This document shows positions 1 through 8,658 of a DNA stretch of 64,000 nt, in pieces (within the stretch, counting starts at the first letter, position 1; every line of letters begins with the position of its first letter). Under the pieces are notes generated by a model. It ran no database searches. It saw only the letters and a list, made by a program, of their open reading frames with translations, and was not told the origin of the DNA. The stretch covers positions 3,771,501-3,835,500 of the forward strand of contig NZ_CP029693.1 of the NCBI RefSeq assembly GCF_003228315.1. The letters run 5' to 3'. Made by a program: the position numbers and the translations under genes. Source of the stretch: Pseudomonas putida. Its GTDB lineage: Bacteria > Pseudomonadota > Gammaproteobacteria > Pseudomonadales > Pseudomonadaceae.

Positions 1-271
1 TCGCGACCGGCCACTGGGTGATCTGGAAGAACAGTCGCTCGTGGATGAAAGTCCCTCAGCGCACGACCAATTGAACAGCGCCCGCGAGGCCAGCGCCCTC
101 AACCGTTGTCTCGACAGACTCGAAGGCATGCAACGCCAGTCAATCACCGTCGCCTATTTCCAGGGATTGTCATGCGCTGAACTGGCCGACCACCTGGCCG
201 CGCCGTTGGGCTCGGTGAAGTCATGGATCCGCCGTGGCATGGAACGCCTGCGCAGGTGCCTTGAATCATGA
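1..271 (+). CDS. ECF sigma factor, C-terminal part (5' end outside window)
   Basis: The reading frame is open from base 2, so the window holds only about the last 89 residues of an RNA polymerase sigma factor. The visible part is region 4: a helix-turn-helix around 'VAYFQGLSCAELADHL' followed by 'GSVKSWIRRGMERLRRCLES', the usual -35-recognition helix and end of ECF sigma factors. It overlaps the next gene by four bases (ATGA), and that gene encodes an RskA-type anti-sigma factor, so the two form a sigma/anti-sigma pair. Which ECF subgroup it belongs to, and its promoter, cannot be seen because region 2 is missing. The region 4 call is secure. Confidence 0.88.
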   Translation, partial: RDRPLGDLEEQSLVDESPSAHDQLNSAREASALNRCLDRLEGMQRQSITVAYFQGLSCAELADHLAAPLGSVKSWIRRGMERLRRCLES

Positions 272-942
272 ACTATCAAACTCCAACCCTGCGCCGCGCC
301 CTCGCCGCCGACTACGCCATCGGCCTGATGCCCCCTGCCGCCCGTCGGCGTTTCGAGCAGTTGCTGCTGGAAGATGCGGCGCTGCGTGTGGAGCTGGCGC
401 AATGGCAAGAGAGTCTCGCGAGCCTGACCGATGCGCTACCGGAGCAGCCGGTGCCGGATCGGGTCTGGCAAGGCATCACGGCGCGCATCGAACCGCAGGA
501 ACTGCACGTACCGCACAAGCGCCCATTCTGGAACTGGCTGCGAGTAACCGTGGCGGTTTGCTCACTGGTGATCGCCGTGACCCTCGGCGTGATTTACAAC
601 CACGACGACGCCCGCTACAGCGCCACACTGGTCAGCGCCGACGCGCAGCCCGCTTTACGGGTTCAGGCTCATGAGAACTACCTGCAAGTCGAACCCCTGA
701 CATTGGCAGCCATCGATCCGGGACGCAGCCTGGAACTGTGGGCGATTCCGGCGGATGGCAAACCGATTTCACTTGGGGTGATTCCGGCGGGAGGCAAAGG
801 CAAGGTTGAGTTGAACGACGCGCAGAAAGCGTTAATTGGAAAACCGATTGCGCTGGCGGTCAGCCTTGAACCCAAGGGCGGCTCGCCAACCGGGCAACCG
901 ACAGGGCCGGTTCTCTATCAAGGCGCGCTGGCGGCGCTGTGA
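268..942 (+). CDS. Anti-sigma factor, RskA family
   Basis: A 224-residue membrane protein expected to hold the preceding ECF sigma factor inactive. The N-terminal 90 residues ('ADYAIGLMPPAARRRFEQLLLED') resemble the zinc-finger-like anti-sigma domain, but without an HxxxCxxC metal motif. One membrane segment lies at about residues 91-109 ('LRVTVAVCSLVIAVTLGVIY'). The C-terminal half is the periplasmic RskA domain, with the typical 'LELWAIPADGKPISLGVIPAGGKG' stretch. The start is fixed by the ATGA overlap with the sigma gene, implying translational coupling. The signal sensed cannot be inferred. Confidence 0.87.
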   Translation: MNYQTPTLRRALAADYAIGLMPPAARRRFEQLLLEDAALRVELAQWQESLASLTDALPEQPVPDRVWQGITARIEPQELHVPHKRPFWNWLRVTVAVCSLVIAVTLGVIYNHDDARYSATLVSADAQPALRVQAHENYLQVEPLTLAAIDPGRSLELWAIPADGKPISLGVIPAGGKGKVELNDAQKALIGKPIALAVSLEPKGGSPTGQPTGPVLYQGALAAL

Positions 943-944
943 CC

Positions 945-960
945 CTATCAGTTCTGCTAG
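945..960. promoter_or_regulatory. 16-bp palindrome upstream of Rhs gene 1
   Basis: CTATCAGTTCTGCTAG is an imperfect inverted repeat (CTATCAG / CTGNTAG) starting three bases after the anti-sigma stop codon and about 60 bp before the Rhs start at 1020. Nearly the same palindrome lies at 18956-18971, upstream of the other orphan Rhs gene in that gene's own orientation. It could be an operator or part of a promoter. The role is inferred from position and sharing only. Confidence 0.4.
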
Positions 961-1019
961 TAGTCAGCACCTCAGCGATTGCGCCACAGTGAAATCCTGA
1001 GCCGACATGGAACTGAGCC

Positions 1020-2018
1020 ATGCAACCCAATCTCACCCTGCTGGTTAAACATCAGTACGACGCACTCAATCGGCTGGTCGCCAGCACACTTTCGGCGCAA
1101 GCCACCTCCCAGTGCTTTTACCTGAAAGATCGCCTGGTCACTGAGATTCAAGGCACGGAGCAGCGTTCGATCATGCAGCACGACGATCAACTGCTGGCCC
1201 AACAACAACGCCAAAGCGGCAACGTCGAAACCCGACTGCTCGCCACTGATCCGCAGCGTTCGGTGTTGAACGTACTGGACGCGACTCGGCCTCATCCCCT
1301 CGCCTACACACCCTACGGACATCGCCCGCTCGGCAACGGCTTGCTCAGCCTGCTCGGTTTCAACGGCGAACGGCAGGATCCGGTGACGGGGTGGTATTTG
1401 TTGGGAAATGGGTATCGGGCATTTAATCCGGTGTTGATGCGGTTTAACGGCCCGGACAACTTGAGTCCGTTTGGCAAGGGTGGGTTGAATGCGTATGGGT
1501 ATTGCGTGGGGGATCCGGTGAATCGGAGCGATCCAAATGGACATTGGTCCATTGGGGGAATGCTCAATGGCCTTTCGAATTTCAGAAATCGCGTTGCCAG
1601 ACGATTCACCGCAAATGCTTCAGAAGCCGCGACTGGAACTGCAGGTGGCGCAAGTCAGAGGGTTAGCAGCACGCCTTTCGATAATGTCGCACCGCCTATC
1701 AGCCGCCCAGGAACTTCCTCCACTTCAGCGCCTATTAATATTCCGCAACCCTCACACCAGAGAGATACAGCTCATCTCGCGGACAGTTTTGAGTTTAAGG
1801 GCATGGAGATAATAGGACCTGAGAAGCCACCTGCTCCAACCCCACCAAACTTGGGACCGGAGGAATGGGCCGATATCGAACTTGTTTTCCAACATGCGCC
1901 TCACGATGCAACCACTAATGATTTGATGAGAACGATTTACGAAATGCGCAACATCAGGACCGGCCGCACCTCCTTTCAACATTCGACAGCATTCCTGGAA
2001 CAATTCATCGGCGATTAG
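1020..2018 (+). CDS. Small orphan Rhs protein with variable C-terminal tip
   Basis: A 332-residue protein made of the end of an Rhs repeat region and a unique tail. Residues 1-100 hold YD-repeat-like sequence. Residues about 110-177 are the Rhs-associated core ('LGFNGERQDPVTGWYLLGNGYRAFNPVLMRF', 'NAYGYCVGDPVNRSDPNG'). In full-length Rhs toxins the chain after this core is a swappable toxin domain. Here residues 178-332 match nothing I recognise, and their DNA (about 1600-2018) is more AT-rich than the neighbours, as expected for an exchanged tip. There is no signal peptide, no large cage region and no obvious immunity gene downstream. A second copy of this architecture lies at 18025-18837. 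Toxicity is a family-based inference. Confidence 0.72.
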   Translation: MQPNLTLLVKHQYDALNRLVASTLSAQATSQCFYLKDRLVTEIQGTEQRSIMQHDDQLLAQQQRQSGNVETRLLATDPQRSVLNVLDATRPHPLAYTPYGHRPLGNGLLSLLGFNGERQDPVTGWYLLGNGYRAFNPVLMRFNGPDNLSPFGKGGLNAYGYCVGDPVNRSDPNGHWSIGGMLNGLSNFRNRVARRFTANASEAATGTAGGASQRVSSTPFDNVAPPISRPGTSSTSAPINIPQPSHQRDTAHLADSFEFKGMEIIGPEKPPAPTPPNLGPEEWADIELVFQHAPHDATTNDLMRTIYEMRNIRTGRTSFQHSTAFLEQFIGD

Positions 2019-2056
2019 GCAGGGCTGCAAAGAGGAGACAGGTCTATTTTCCAACA

Positions 2057-2089
2057 ATAAAAAAGGCGACCTCAGGTCGCCCTTTTTAT
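2057..2089. terminator. Bidirectional rho-independent terminator
   Basis: A perfect 7-bp stem (GGCGACC 2065-2071, loop TCA, GGTCGCC 2075-2081) is flanked by an A-run on the left and a T-run on the right, so it can end transcription in both directions. It separates the convergent Rhs gene and fdhA, and closes the glyA-sox-purU-fdhA transcript. Confidence 0.9.
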
Positions 2090-2098
2090 CTGCAGCCC

Positions 2099-3298
2099 TT
2101 ACGCCGCACTAAACAACTTATGCGGATCAATCACAAACTTCTTCGGCACACCCGCATCAAACTCGCCATACCCCTCAGGCGCCTGATCCAGGCTGATCAC
2201 CTGCACACCCACCACTTCAGCGATGTTGATGCGATCCCACATGATCGCCTGCATCAGTTGGCGGTTGTACTTCATCACCGGGGTCTGGCCGGTGTGGAAG
2301 CTGTGGGATTTGGCCCAGCCCAGGCCGAAGCGGATGCTCAGGCTGCCCATTTTCGCGGCGGCGTCCACGGCACCCGGATCTTCGGTGACGTACAGGCCAG
2401 GGATGCCGATCTTGCCGGCGACGCGTACTACACCCATCAGCGAGTTGAGTACGGTGGCCGGGGCTTCGTGTTTCACGCCGTCGTGACCGTGGCCGCGGGC
2501 TTCGAAGCCTACGGCGTCGATGGCGCAGTCCACTTCCGGTTCGCCCAGCAGCGCGGCGATTTGCTCGTGTAGCGGGGTGTCGAGGGACAGGTCGGCGATT
2601 TCGAAACCCTGAGCCTTGGCGTGGGCCAGGCGCACGGTGTTGACGTCACCGACGATCACTACTGCCGCGCCCAGCAGGCGAGCGGAAGCGGCGGCTGCCA
2701 GACCGACAGGACCGGCGCCGGCGATGTACACGGTGCTGCCCGGGCCAACGCCGGCGGTCACGGCACCGTGGTAGCCGGTTGGCAGGATGTCGGAGAGACA
2801 GGTCAGGTCGCGGATTTTTTCCATCGCGCGATCACGATCAGGCAGTTTCAGCAGGTTGAAGTCAGCGTACGGCACCATGGCGTATTCAGCCTGGCCACCG
2901 GTCCAATCACCCATGTCGACATAGCCGTAGGCGCCGCCCGGACGTGCCGGGTTAACGCTCAGGCATACACCAGTGTGCATTTCCTTGCAGGAACGGCAGC
3001 GCCCGCAAGCCACGTTGAACGGTACGGAAACCAGGTCGCCGATCTGCAGGTTTTCGACGTCGCGGCCCTTTTCGATCACTTCACCGGTGATCTCGTGACC
3101 CAGGACCAGACCGGTCTGGGCAGTGGTACGGCCGCGCACCATGTGCTGGTCGGAACCACAGATGTTGGTGGAAACCACGCGCAGAATGACGGCGTGCTCA
3201 ATCTTTCTGCCGCGCGGGTCCTGCATTTTCGGATAGTCGATTTTCTGTACTTCGACCTTGCCAGCGCCGAGATACACCACACCACGATTGCCAGACAT
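2099..3298 (-). CDS. fdhA: Glutathione-independent formaldehyde dehydrogenase
   Basis: A 399-residue zinc-dependent medium-chain dehydrogenase that oxidises formaldehyde to formate with NAD+ without glutathione. Catalytic-zinc ligands are visible at Cys47 and His68/Glu69 ('NICGSD', 'GHEITGEVIEKG'). The structural zinc cluster is Cys98, Cys101, Cys104 and Cys112. The Rossmann motif is 'GAGPVGLAAAASARLLG'. The sequence is very close to the P. putida enzyme from memory. It is the last gene of the sarcosine operon, where it removes formaldehyde released by demethylation steps upstream (GbcAB, and SoxBDAG if tetrahydrofolate runs short). It sits downstream of purU, separated by a REP pair. Confidence 0.95.
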   Translation of the reverse strand: MSGNRGVVYLGAGKVEVQKIDYPKMQDPRGRKIEHAVILRVVSTNICGSDQHMVRGRTTAQTGLVLGHEITGEVIEKGRDVENLQIGDLVSVPFNVACGRCRSCKEMHTGVCLSVNPARPGGAYGYVDMGDWTGGQAEYAMVPYADFNLLKLPDRDRAMEKIRDLTCLSDILPTGYHGAVTAGVGPGSTVYIAGAGPVGLAAAASARLLGAAVVIVGDVNTVRLAHAKAQGFEIADLSLDTPLHEQIAALLGEPEVDCAIDAVGFEARGHGHDGVKHEAPATVLNSLMGVVRVAGKIGIPGLYVTEDPGAVDAAAKMGSLSIRFGLGWAKSHSFHTGQTPVMKYNRQLMQAIMWDRINIAEVVGVQVISLDQAPEGYGEFDAGVPKKFVIDPHKLFSAA

Positions 3299-3406
3299 GC
3301 TTTCACCTCGCTGTTGTTTTTATGGAACCGCGTTGCCCAGGCAGGCAGCGCGTAAAGTGCTCGGGTACAGATGCTGTTTCTTGTCTTGTGTTGCCTGTCA
3401 GGGCCT

Positions 3407-3502
3407 CATCGCGAGCAGGCTCGCTCCTACAGTGGATCTGTGGTGTGTATGAGATTCGTGCATCGACACAAATCCCTGTAGGAGCGAGCCTGCTCGCGAT
3501 GG
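3407..3502. repeat. REP pair (REPIN), type 1
   Basis: Two inverted copies of a short palindrome with core GAGCGAGCCTGCTCGCGA (type 1) enclose about 40 bp. This is the typical extragenic REP doublet of fluorescent pseudomonads, mobilised in trans by RAYT transposases; none is encoded here. It lies between purU and fdhA. The type 2 core referred to below is GAGCAAGGCTTGCCCGCGA. Confidence 0.9.
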
Positions 3503-3506
3503 CGAT

Positions 3507-4364
3507 CTAGAGAACGACGGTACGATTGGCGTTCAAAAACACCCTCCGCTCGATGTGATAACCAACGGCTCTAGCCAGGGTCAGGCCTTCAATATCCCGC
3601 CCCTTGGCAATCAAATCCTCGGGGTAATGACTGTGATCCACCACCTCGACGCCCTGGGCAATGATCGGCCCTTCGTCGAGGTCGTTGTTGATGTAATGCG
3701 CCGTCGCGCCGACCAGTTTCACGCCCTTGTTGTAGGCCTGGTGGTAAGGCTTGGCGCCCTTGAAACCCGGCAGCAGGGAGTGGTGGATGTTGATCGCCTT
3801 GCCGTCGAGTTTGCGACACAGCTCCGGCGACAACACCTGCATGTAGCGGGCAAGGATCACCAGTTCCGCGCCGGCCTCTTCGATCACCTGCAACACCTGG
3901 CGCTCCTGTGAAGGCTTGTCGTTCGGGTCCAGGGGGAAGTGGTAGTAGGGAATCTGGTGCCAGTCGGCCAGCGGCTTGAGGTCCGGGTGGTTGGACACCA
4001 CTGCCGCCACGTCCATTGATAACTGGCCGATGCGCTGGCGGTAGAGCAAGTCGTTGAGGCAGTGATCGGCCTTGGAGACCATGATCACCACTTTTGGCCG
4101 ATAGTGCGGCGGGGTCAGTTCGAAGATCATGCCGAAGCTTTCGCCACGCTCGGCAAGCCCTGCGCGAAATGACTGCTCGTCGAAGCCGTCAGGCTGGCGA
4201 AATTCCACGCGAATGAAGAAACGCCCCGAGAGGCGGTCATCGAAGGAGTGGTGTTCGGTGACGTAGCAGCCCTGCTCGAACAGAAAGCGGGTCACCGCGT
4301 CCACGGTGCCGAGTACGCTGGGGCAGTCGGCGGTCAGGATCCATGTGTCTGGGGCGCGGCTCAT
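3507..4364 (-). CDS. purU: Formyltetrahydrofolate deformylase
   Basis: A 285-residue enzyme hydrolysing 10-formyl-THF to formate and THF. An N-terminal ACT-like domain (about residues 8-85, 'ILTADCPSVLGTVDAVTRFLFEQGCYVTEH') is followed by the formyltransferase fold with the catalytic stretch 'INIHHSLLPGFKGAKPYHQAYNKGVKLVGATAHY' and 'DLDEGPII'. The start at 4364 has a good AGGAG ribosome site 8 bases upstream. A longer frame to 4439 exists, but its extra 25 residues are translated REP DNA. In this operon it would recycle the THF loaded with one-carbon units by sarcosine oxidase. Confidence 0.94.
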   Translation of the reverse strand: MSRAPDTWILTADCPSVLGTVDAVTRFLFEQGCYVTEHHSFDDRLSGRFFIRVEFRQPDGFDEQSFRAGLAERGESFGMIFELTPPHYRPKVVIMVSKADHCLNDLLYRQRIGQLSMDVAAVVSNHPDLKPLADWHQIPYYHFPLDPNDKPSQERQVLQVIEEAGAELVILARYMQVLSPELCRKLDGKAINIHHSLLPGFKGAKPYHQAYNKGVKLVGATAHYINNDLDEGPIIAQGVEVVDHSHYPEDLIAKGRDIEGLTLARAVGYHIERRVFLNANRTVVL

Positions 4365-4405
4365 AGTGCGGTGACTCCTGCTGAATCGGTAATGAAAACA
4401 CCTTC

Positions 4406-4507
4406 CTGTGGGAGCGAGCCTGCTCGCGATGGAGGTCAACGATAACGCGCGCTTTCTGATTTAACGCGTCGTCTTCAAGTCCATCGCGAGCATGCTCGCT
4501 CCTACAG
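4406..4507. repeat. REP pair, type 1
   Basis: Inverted doublet between soxG and purU. The right-hand copy carries a C-to-T-like change in the core (GAGCATGCTCGCT on the plus strand). Confidence 0.88.
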
Positions 4508-4518
4508 GTGATCGGTGA

Positions 4519-5151
4519 TCAGGCCTGCACGCTCAGGCCGTACTCAGCCGAAGCATCCTGCAACCACAACCACCAGTAATCCGAGAAGCTGCGACGGATA
4601 AGCAGTTCCCAGGTGTCTTCGGCGGTGTGGCGGATCATCAGTTGCGACTTGGCGAACACCGTGCCGACAGCCTTGCCCACCGGGAAGTTGTTGGGGTGCA
4701 CGTCATAGCTGGTTGACTTCATCAGCACCTGGCGCACGTTCGGGCCGCTCAGCTCGAGGATCTGCTGGCCGCCGCTGACGTTGACGATCTGGATGTGCAG
4801 GTCGCCCAACGCTTCACGCAACTTCTTCTCGGCAGCGAACTCTTCGCCGCTCGGCACGATCAGCAGCCACTCGTCCGGGCCCATCCATTGCAGGCTGGTT
4901 TCACCCTTGACGATGACGGTCAGCGCGCCTGGCAATTCGATGCCCAGGGCCTTGTGCACACCGGCGGCGAACGCGGCGTCATGGCCATCGCCACGGATGG
5001 TGAGGTGGCCGAGGAGTTTTTTCTCGCGCACGGTCACGCCGGCGCTCTTGCGACCCTTGCCCACCAGGCTGGCGAGGTCGGCGTGATGCAGCGACGACTC
5101 GGCCTTGGCGCCGTTGGTTGGGCGTTGTTGGTAAACATTGGCTGCGGTCAT
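4519..5151 (-). CDS. soxG: Sarcosine oxidase gamma subunit
   Basis: A 210-residue subunit of heterotetrameric sarcosine oxidase. It has the fold of the GcvT/DMGDH-like family but without its own cofactor site. Recognisable stretches are 'LGHLTIRGDGHDAAFAAGVHKALGIELP' and 'SLQWMGPDEWLLIVPSGEEFAAEKKLREAL'. It covers the pterin-binding part of SoxA in the complex. It lies downstream of soxA in the order B-D-A-G that is standard for this enzyme, with a REP pair in the soxA-soxG gap. Confidence 0.93.
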   Translation of the reverse strand: MTAANVYQQRPTNGAKAESSLHHADLASLVGKGRKSAGVTVREKKLLGHLTIRGDGHDAAFAAGVHKALGIELPGALTVIVKGETSLQWMGPDEWLLIVPSGEEFAAEKKLREALGDLHIQIVNVSGGQQILELSGPNVRQVLMKSTSYDVHPNNFPVGKAVGTVFAKSQLMIRHTAEDTWELLIRRSFSDYWWLWLQDASAEYGLSVQA

Positions 5152-5201
5152 AAAGCACCTTTCCTGAATTCTGTTGGTTCCTGTGGTGGCTGAACTACCG
5201 C

Positions 5202-5268
5202 CATCGCGAGCAGGCTCGCTCCTACAAGGGTTACGCGATCACCTGTAGGAGTGAGCCTGCTCGCGATA
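5202..5268. repeat. REP pair, type 1
   Basis: Inverted doublet with only about 15 bp between the copies, in the soxA-soxG gap. The distal copy has GAGTGAG instead of GAGCGAG. Confidence 0.88.
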
Positions 5269-5300
5269 GCGTCGGCAGGCTCACCACAGGACCTGCGCAA

Positions 5301-8300
5301 TTACACGTTCTGCCGTTCGCCCTTCGGATCGAAGAACACCGAAGACACGATTTCCGCCTCGATCACGCTGCCGTCCGCCAGGGGCGCGAACACACGCTCA
5401 CCCATGCGGTTGAGGCCGCCCTTGACCACGCCCATGGCAAACGAATAGCCCAGGGAGTTGTGCGCGTAGCTGGAGGTCACGTGACCCACCATGGTCATCG
5501 GGATCGCCTGCTTGGTGTTGAACACCAGTTGCGCGCCTTCCGGCAGCCATACGTTCGGGTCGATCGGCTTCAGGCCAACCAGTTGTTTACGCTGGTCACG
5601 CACGCAGTCTTCACGGTTCATGCCGCGCTGGCCGATCCACGAGAACGGTTTGGTACGGCCTACGCACCAGCCCATGTTCAGGTCGTCCGGGGTCATCGAG
5701 GCGTCGGTGTCTTGCCCAACGATGATGAAGCCCTTCTCGGCCCGCAGCACGTGCATGGTTTCGGTGCCGTACGGGGTCAGGTTGTACTTCTTGCCGGCGT
5801 CGACGATTTTCTCCAGCACGCCCATTGCATAGTCGGCCTGCACGTTGACTTCGTACGACAGCTCACCGGTAAACGAGATCCGGAACACCCGCGCCGGCAC
5901 ACCGCCCACTTCACCCTCTTTCCAGGTCATGAACGGGAAGGCTTCGCTGCTCAGATCGATGTCAGTCACTTCGCTGAGCAGCTTGCGGCTGTTCGGCCCG
6001 GACAGGGTCATGGTCGCCCAGTGGTCGGTCACGGAGGTGAAGTACACCTTCAGGTCCGGCCATTCGGTCTGGTGGTACAGCTCCAGCCATTGCAGGACGC
6101 GAGCCGCGCCGCCAGTGGTGGTGGTCATGACGAAGTGGTTGTCGGCCAGGCATGCCGTCACGCCGTCGTCGAACACCATGCCGTCTTCTTTGCACATCAG
6201 GCCGTAACGGGCCTTGCCCACGTCGAGCTTGGTCCAGGCGTTGGTGTACACGCGGTTGAGGAACTCGCGTGCATCCGGGCCCTGGATGTCGATCTTGCCC
6301 AGGGTCGAGGCGTCCAGCAGGCCCACGCTGTCGCGCACGGCCTTGCATTCACGTTTCACGGCGGCGTGCATGTCTTCACCGGATTTCGGGAAGTACCACG
6401 GACGCTTCCACTGGCCGACGTCTTCGAACTCGGCGCCGTTCTTCAGGTGCCATTGATGCAGCGCGGTGTAGCGCACAGGTTCGAAGATGTGCCCACAGTG
6501 ACGGCCGGCCACGGCGCCGAAGGTGATCGGCGTGTAGTTCGGGCGGAACATGGTGGTGCCCATCTGCGGGATGGTCACGTTCAGCGAACGGGCGGCGATG
6601 GCCAGACCGTTGACGTTACCCAACTTGCCCTGATCGGTGCCGAAGCCCAGCGCGGTGTAGCGTTTTACGTGCTCGACCGACTCGAAGCCCTCGCGGGTCG
6701 CCAGTTCGATGGCGGCGGCGGTCACGTCGTTCTGCAGGTCGACGAATTGCTTCGGCGCACGGGCAGTGTTCTTTTCATGGGGCACCTGGAACAGCGCCAG
6801 GGTTGGCTCTTCCAGGCGGGCCAGGGCTTTTGGCAAGGTCGCTTCGACCGCACCGAAACCGGCCTCGCTGGCCGCGCGCACGCCGCCTTCAAAACCATCG
6901 GCCAGGGAATCGCCCAGGCCGTAGACGCCGTTGATGCCGCCGACGCACACGCGTTTCTGCGGCGCTTCGCCCGGTACGAAACCGAGGATGTCTTCACGCC
7001 AGATCGGCTTGCCGCCCAGGTGCGAAGCCAGGTGAACCACTGGGCTATAGCCGCCGGAGCTGGCGACGATGTCGCACTCGAGCCACTCGCCAGGGCTGGT
7101 GACCTTGTGGCCTTTCACATCGATCGCGGCGACACGGGCAGCGGTGACGTGCTTGCTGCCACGGGCCTCGATCACGGCGCTGCCGGTGAGGATGCGGATG
7201 CCCTTGGCGCGTGCTTCTTCCACCAGCGCACCGCGAGGGTTGCTGCGGGCGTCGGCGATAGCGACCACTTGCAGGCTGGCGTCGAGCCAATCCAGAGCCA
7301 CGCGGTAGGCGTGATCGTTGTTGGTCGACAGCACCAGTTTCTTGCCCGGTGCCACGCCGTAACGACGCACGTAGGTCGAGACTGCGCCAGCGAGCATGTT
7401 GCCCGGCACGTCGTTGTTGCCGTAGACCAGCGGACGCTCGTGGGCACCGGTCGCCAGCACCACGCGCTTGGCGCGGACACGGTGAATACGCTGACGCACC
7501 TGACCAATCGGCGCGCGATCGCCGAGGTGATCGGTCAGGCGCTCGTGAATGGTCAGGAAGTTGTGGTCGTGGTAGCCGTTGACCGTCGCACGTGGCAACA
7601 GCAGCACGTCCGGGGTGTTTTTCAGCTCGGCGATGACGCCGGCCACCCAGTCCATCGCCGGCTTGCCGTCGAGGCTTTCGCGGGAGTCGAGCAGGCTGCC
7701 GCCGAACTCTTCCTGCTCATCGGCCAGGATCACACGGGCACCGCTGCGCGCAGCCGCCAGTGCTGCAGCCAAGCCAGCAGGGCCAGCACCGACGATCAGC
7801 ACGTCGCAGTGCTGGTTCATATAGTCGTAGGTGTCCGGATCGTTCTCGGTCGGCGAGCGGCCAAGACCTGCGGCCTTACGAATGTACTTCTCGTAGGTCA
7901 TCCAGAACGATTGCGGATACATGAAGGTTTTGTAGTAGAAGCCCGGTGGCATCAGCTTGCCGCCGACCTTGCCGAGAATCCCCATCATGTCGTTGTTCAC
8001 GCTCGGCCAGCCGTTGGTGCTGGTGGCGACCAAACCTTGGTACAGCGCCTGTTGCGTGGCGCGCACGTTCGGGATCTGCGTGGCTTCGGTGGCGCCGATC
8101 TGCAGCACCGCGTTCGGCTCTTCGGCACCGGCGGCGAAGATGCCGCGCGGACGGGAATACTTGAAGCTGCGCCCAATGATGTCGACGCCGTTGGCCAGCA
8201 GTGCAGCGGCCAGGGAGTCGCCTTCGAAGCCTTTGTAGCTCTGGCCGTTGAAGGTGAAGCTCAACACTTTGTTGCGGTCGATCCGTCCGCCGTTGGACAG

Positions 8301-8318
8301 GCGATTGATCTGGCTCAT
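5301..8318 (-). CDS. soxA: Sarcosine oxidase alpha subunit
   Basis: The 1005-residue large subunit of heterotetrameric sarcosine oxidase, which oxidatively demethylates sarcosine to glycine, making H2O2 and 5,10-methylene-THF (or formaldehyde). Residues about 15-105 form the ferredoxin-like N-terminal domain ('FEGDSLAAALLANGVDIIGRSFKYSRPRG'). A dinucleotide site lies at 177-182 (GAGPAG). Residues about 600-1005 are the GcvT-like THF-binding domain ('LLDASTLGKIDIQGPDAREFLNRVYTN', 'LRAEKGFIIVGQDTDASMTPDDLNMGW'). A GGGAGA-rich ribosome site precedes the ATG, which overlaps the soxD stop codon by four bases. Confidence 0.96.
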   Translation of the reverse strand: MSQINRLSNGGRIDRNKVLSFTFNGQSYKGFEGDSLAAALLANGVDIIGRSFKYSRPRGIFAAGAEEPNAVLQIGATEATQIPNVRATQQALYQGLVATSTNGWPSVNNDMMGILGKVGGKLMPPGFYYKTFMYPQSFWMTYEKYIRKAAGLGRSPTENDPDTYDYMNQHCDVLIVGAGPAGLAAALAAARSGARVILADEQEEFGGSLLDSRESLDGKPAMDWVAGVIAELKNTPDVLLLPRATVNGYHDHNFLTIHERLTDHLGDRAPIGQVRQRIHRVRAKRVVLATGAHERPLVYGNNDVPGNMLAGAVSTYVRRYGVAPGKKLVLSTNNDHAYRVALDWLDASLQVVAIADARSNPRGALVEEARAKGIRILTGSAVIEARGSKHVTAARVAAIDVKGHKVTSPGEWLECDIVASSGGYSPVVHLASHLGGKPIWREDILGFVPGEAPQKRVCVGGINGVYGLGDSLADGFEGGVRAASEAGFGAVEATLPKALARLEEPTLALFQVPHEKNTARAPKQFVDLQNDVTAAAIELATREGFESVEHVKRYTALGFGTDQGKLGNVNGLAIAARSLNVTIPQMGTTMFRPNYTPITFGAVAGRHCGHIFEPVRYTALHQWHLKNGAEFEDVGQWKRPWYFPKSGEDMHAAVKRECKAVRDSVGLLDASTLGKIDIQGPDAREFLNRVYTNAWTKLDVGKARYGLMCKEDGMVFDDGVTACLADNHFVMTTTTGGAARVLQWLELYHQTEWPDLKVYFTSVTDHWATMTLSGPNSRKLLSEVTDIDLSSEAFPFMTWKEGEVGGVPARVFRISFTGELSYEVNVQADYAMGVLEKIVDAGKKYNLTPYGTETMHVLRAEKGFIIVGQDTDASMTPDDLNMGWCVGRTKPFSWIGQRGMNREDCVRDQRKQLVGLKPIDPNVWLPEGAQLVFNTKQAIPMTMVGHVTSSYAHNSLGYSFAMGVVKGGLNRMGERVFAPLADGSVIEAEIVSSVFFDPKGERQNV

Positions 8319-8644
8319 ACCTTCTCTCCCAGAGCCGTGCTGGCCGCTTTCGGGCTATCGGTCTTGTCGGTGAATTGTGGCTTGGTGCCGATCTTGTAGG
8401 TTTCGAGAATCTCGTAGGTCACGGTGTCGCGGGTGACGTTGAAGTACTGACGGCAACCGGCAACGTGATCCCACAGCTCGTGGTGCAGGCCGCGAGGGTT
8501 ATCGCGGAAGAACATGTAGTCGCCCCACTCCTCGTCGGTGCAGCTGTTGGGGTCCAGTGGGCGCGGGATGTGCGCCTGGCCGGATGCATGGAATTCCTCT
8601 TCGGAGCGCAGTTCGCCGCAGTGAGGACAGAAGATATGCAACAT
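8315..8644 (-). CDS. soxD: Sarcosine oxidase delta subunit
   Basis: A 109-residue zinc-binding subunit of sarcosine oxidase. Zinc ligands expected for the family are in place: Cys6 and Cys9 ('FCPHCGE'), His60 and Cys64 ('WDHVAGC'). It stabilises the alpha subunit. Its end overlaps the soxA start by four bases, which would couple translation of the two interacting subunits. Confidence 0.95.
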   Translation of the reverse strand: MLHIFCPHCGELRSEEEFHASGQAHIPRPLDPNSCTDEEWGDYMFFRDNPRGLHHELWDHVAGCRQYFNVTRDTVTYEILETYKIGTKPQFTDKTDSPKAASTALGEKV

Positions 8645-8658
8645 GGGGATTTCTCCTG

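Noticed and set aside
3395..3510. Possible small ORFs made of '[16 protein letters not shown]'-like peptides near many gene ends
   Set aside because: These peptides are translations of REP sequences and recur at every REP locus; they are not genes.
5460..8399. 979-residue open frame opposite soxA
   Set aside because: It is the antisense shadow of soxA, a common effect in GC-rich codon usage. Its His/Gly/Val/Arg-rich composition matches no family and it has no ribosome site.
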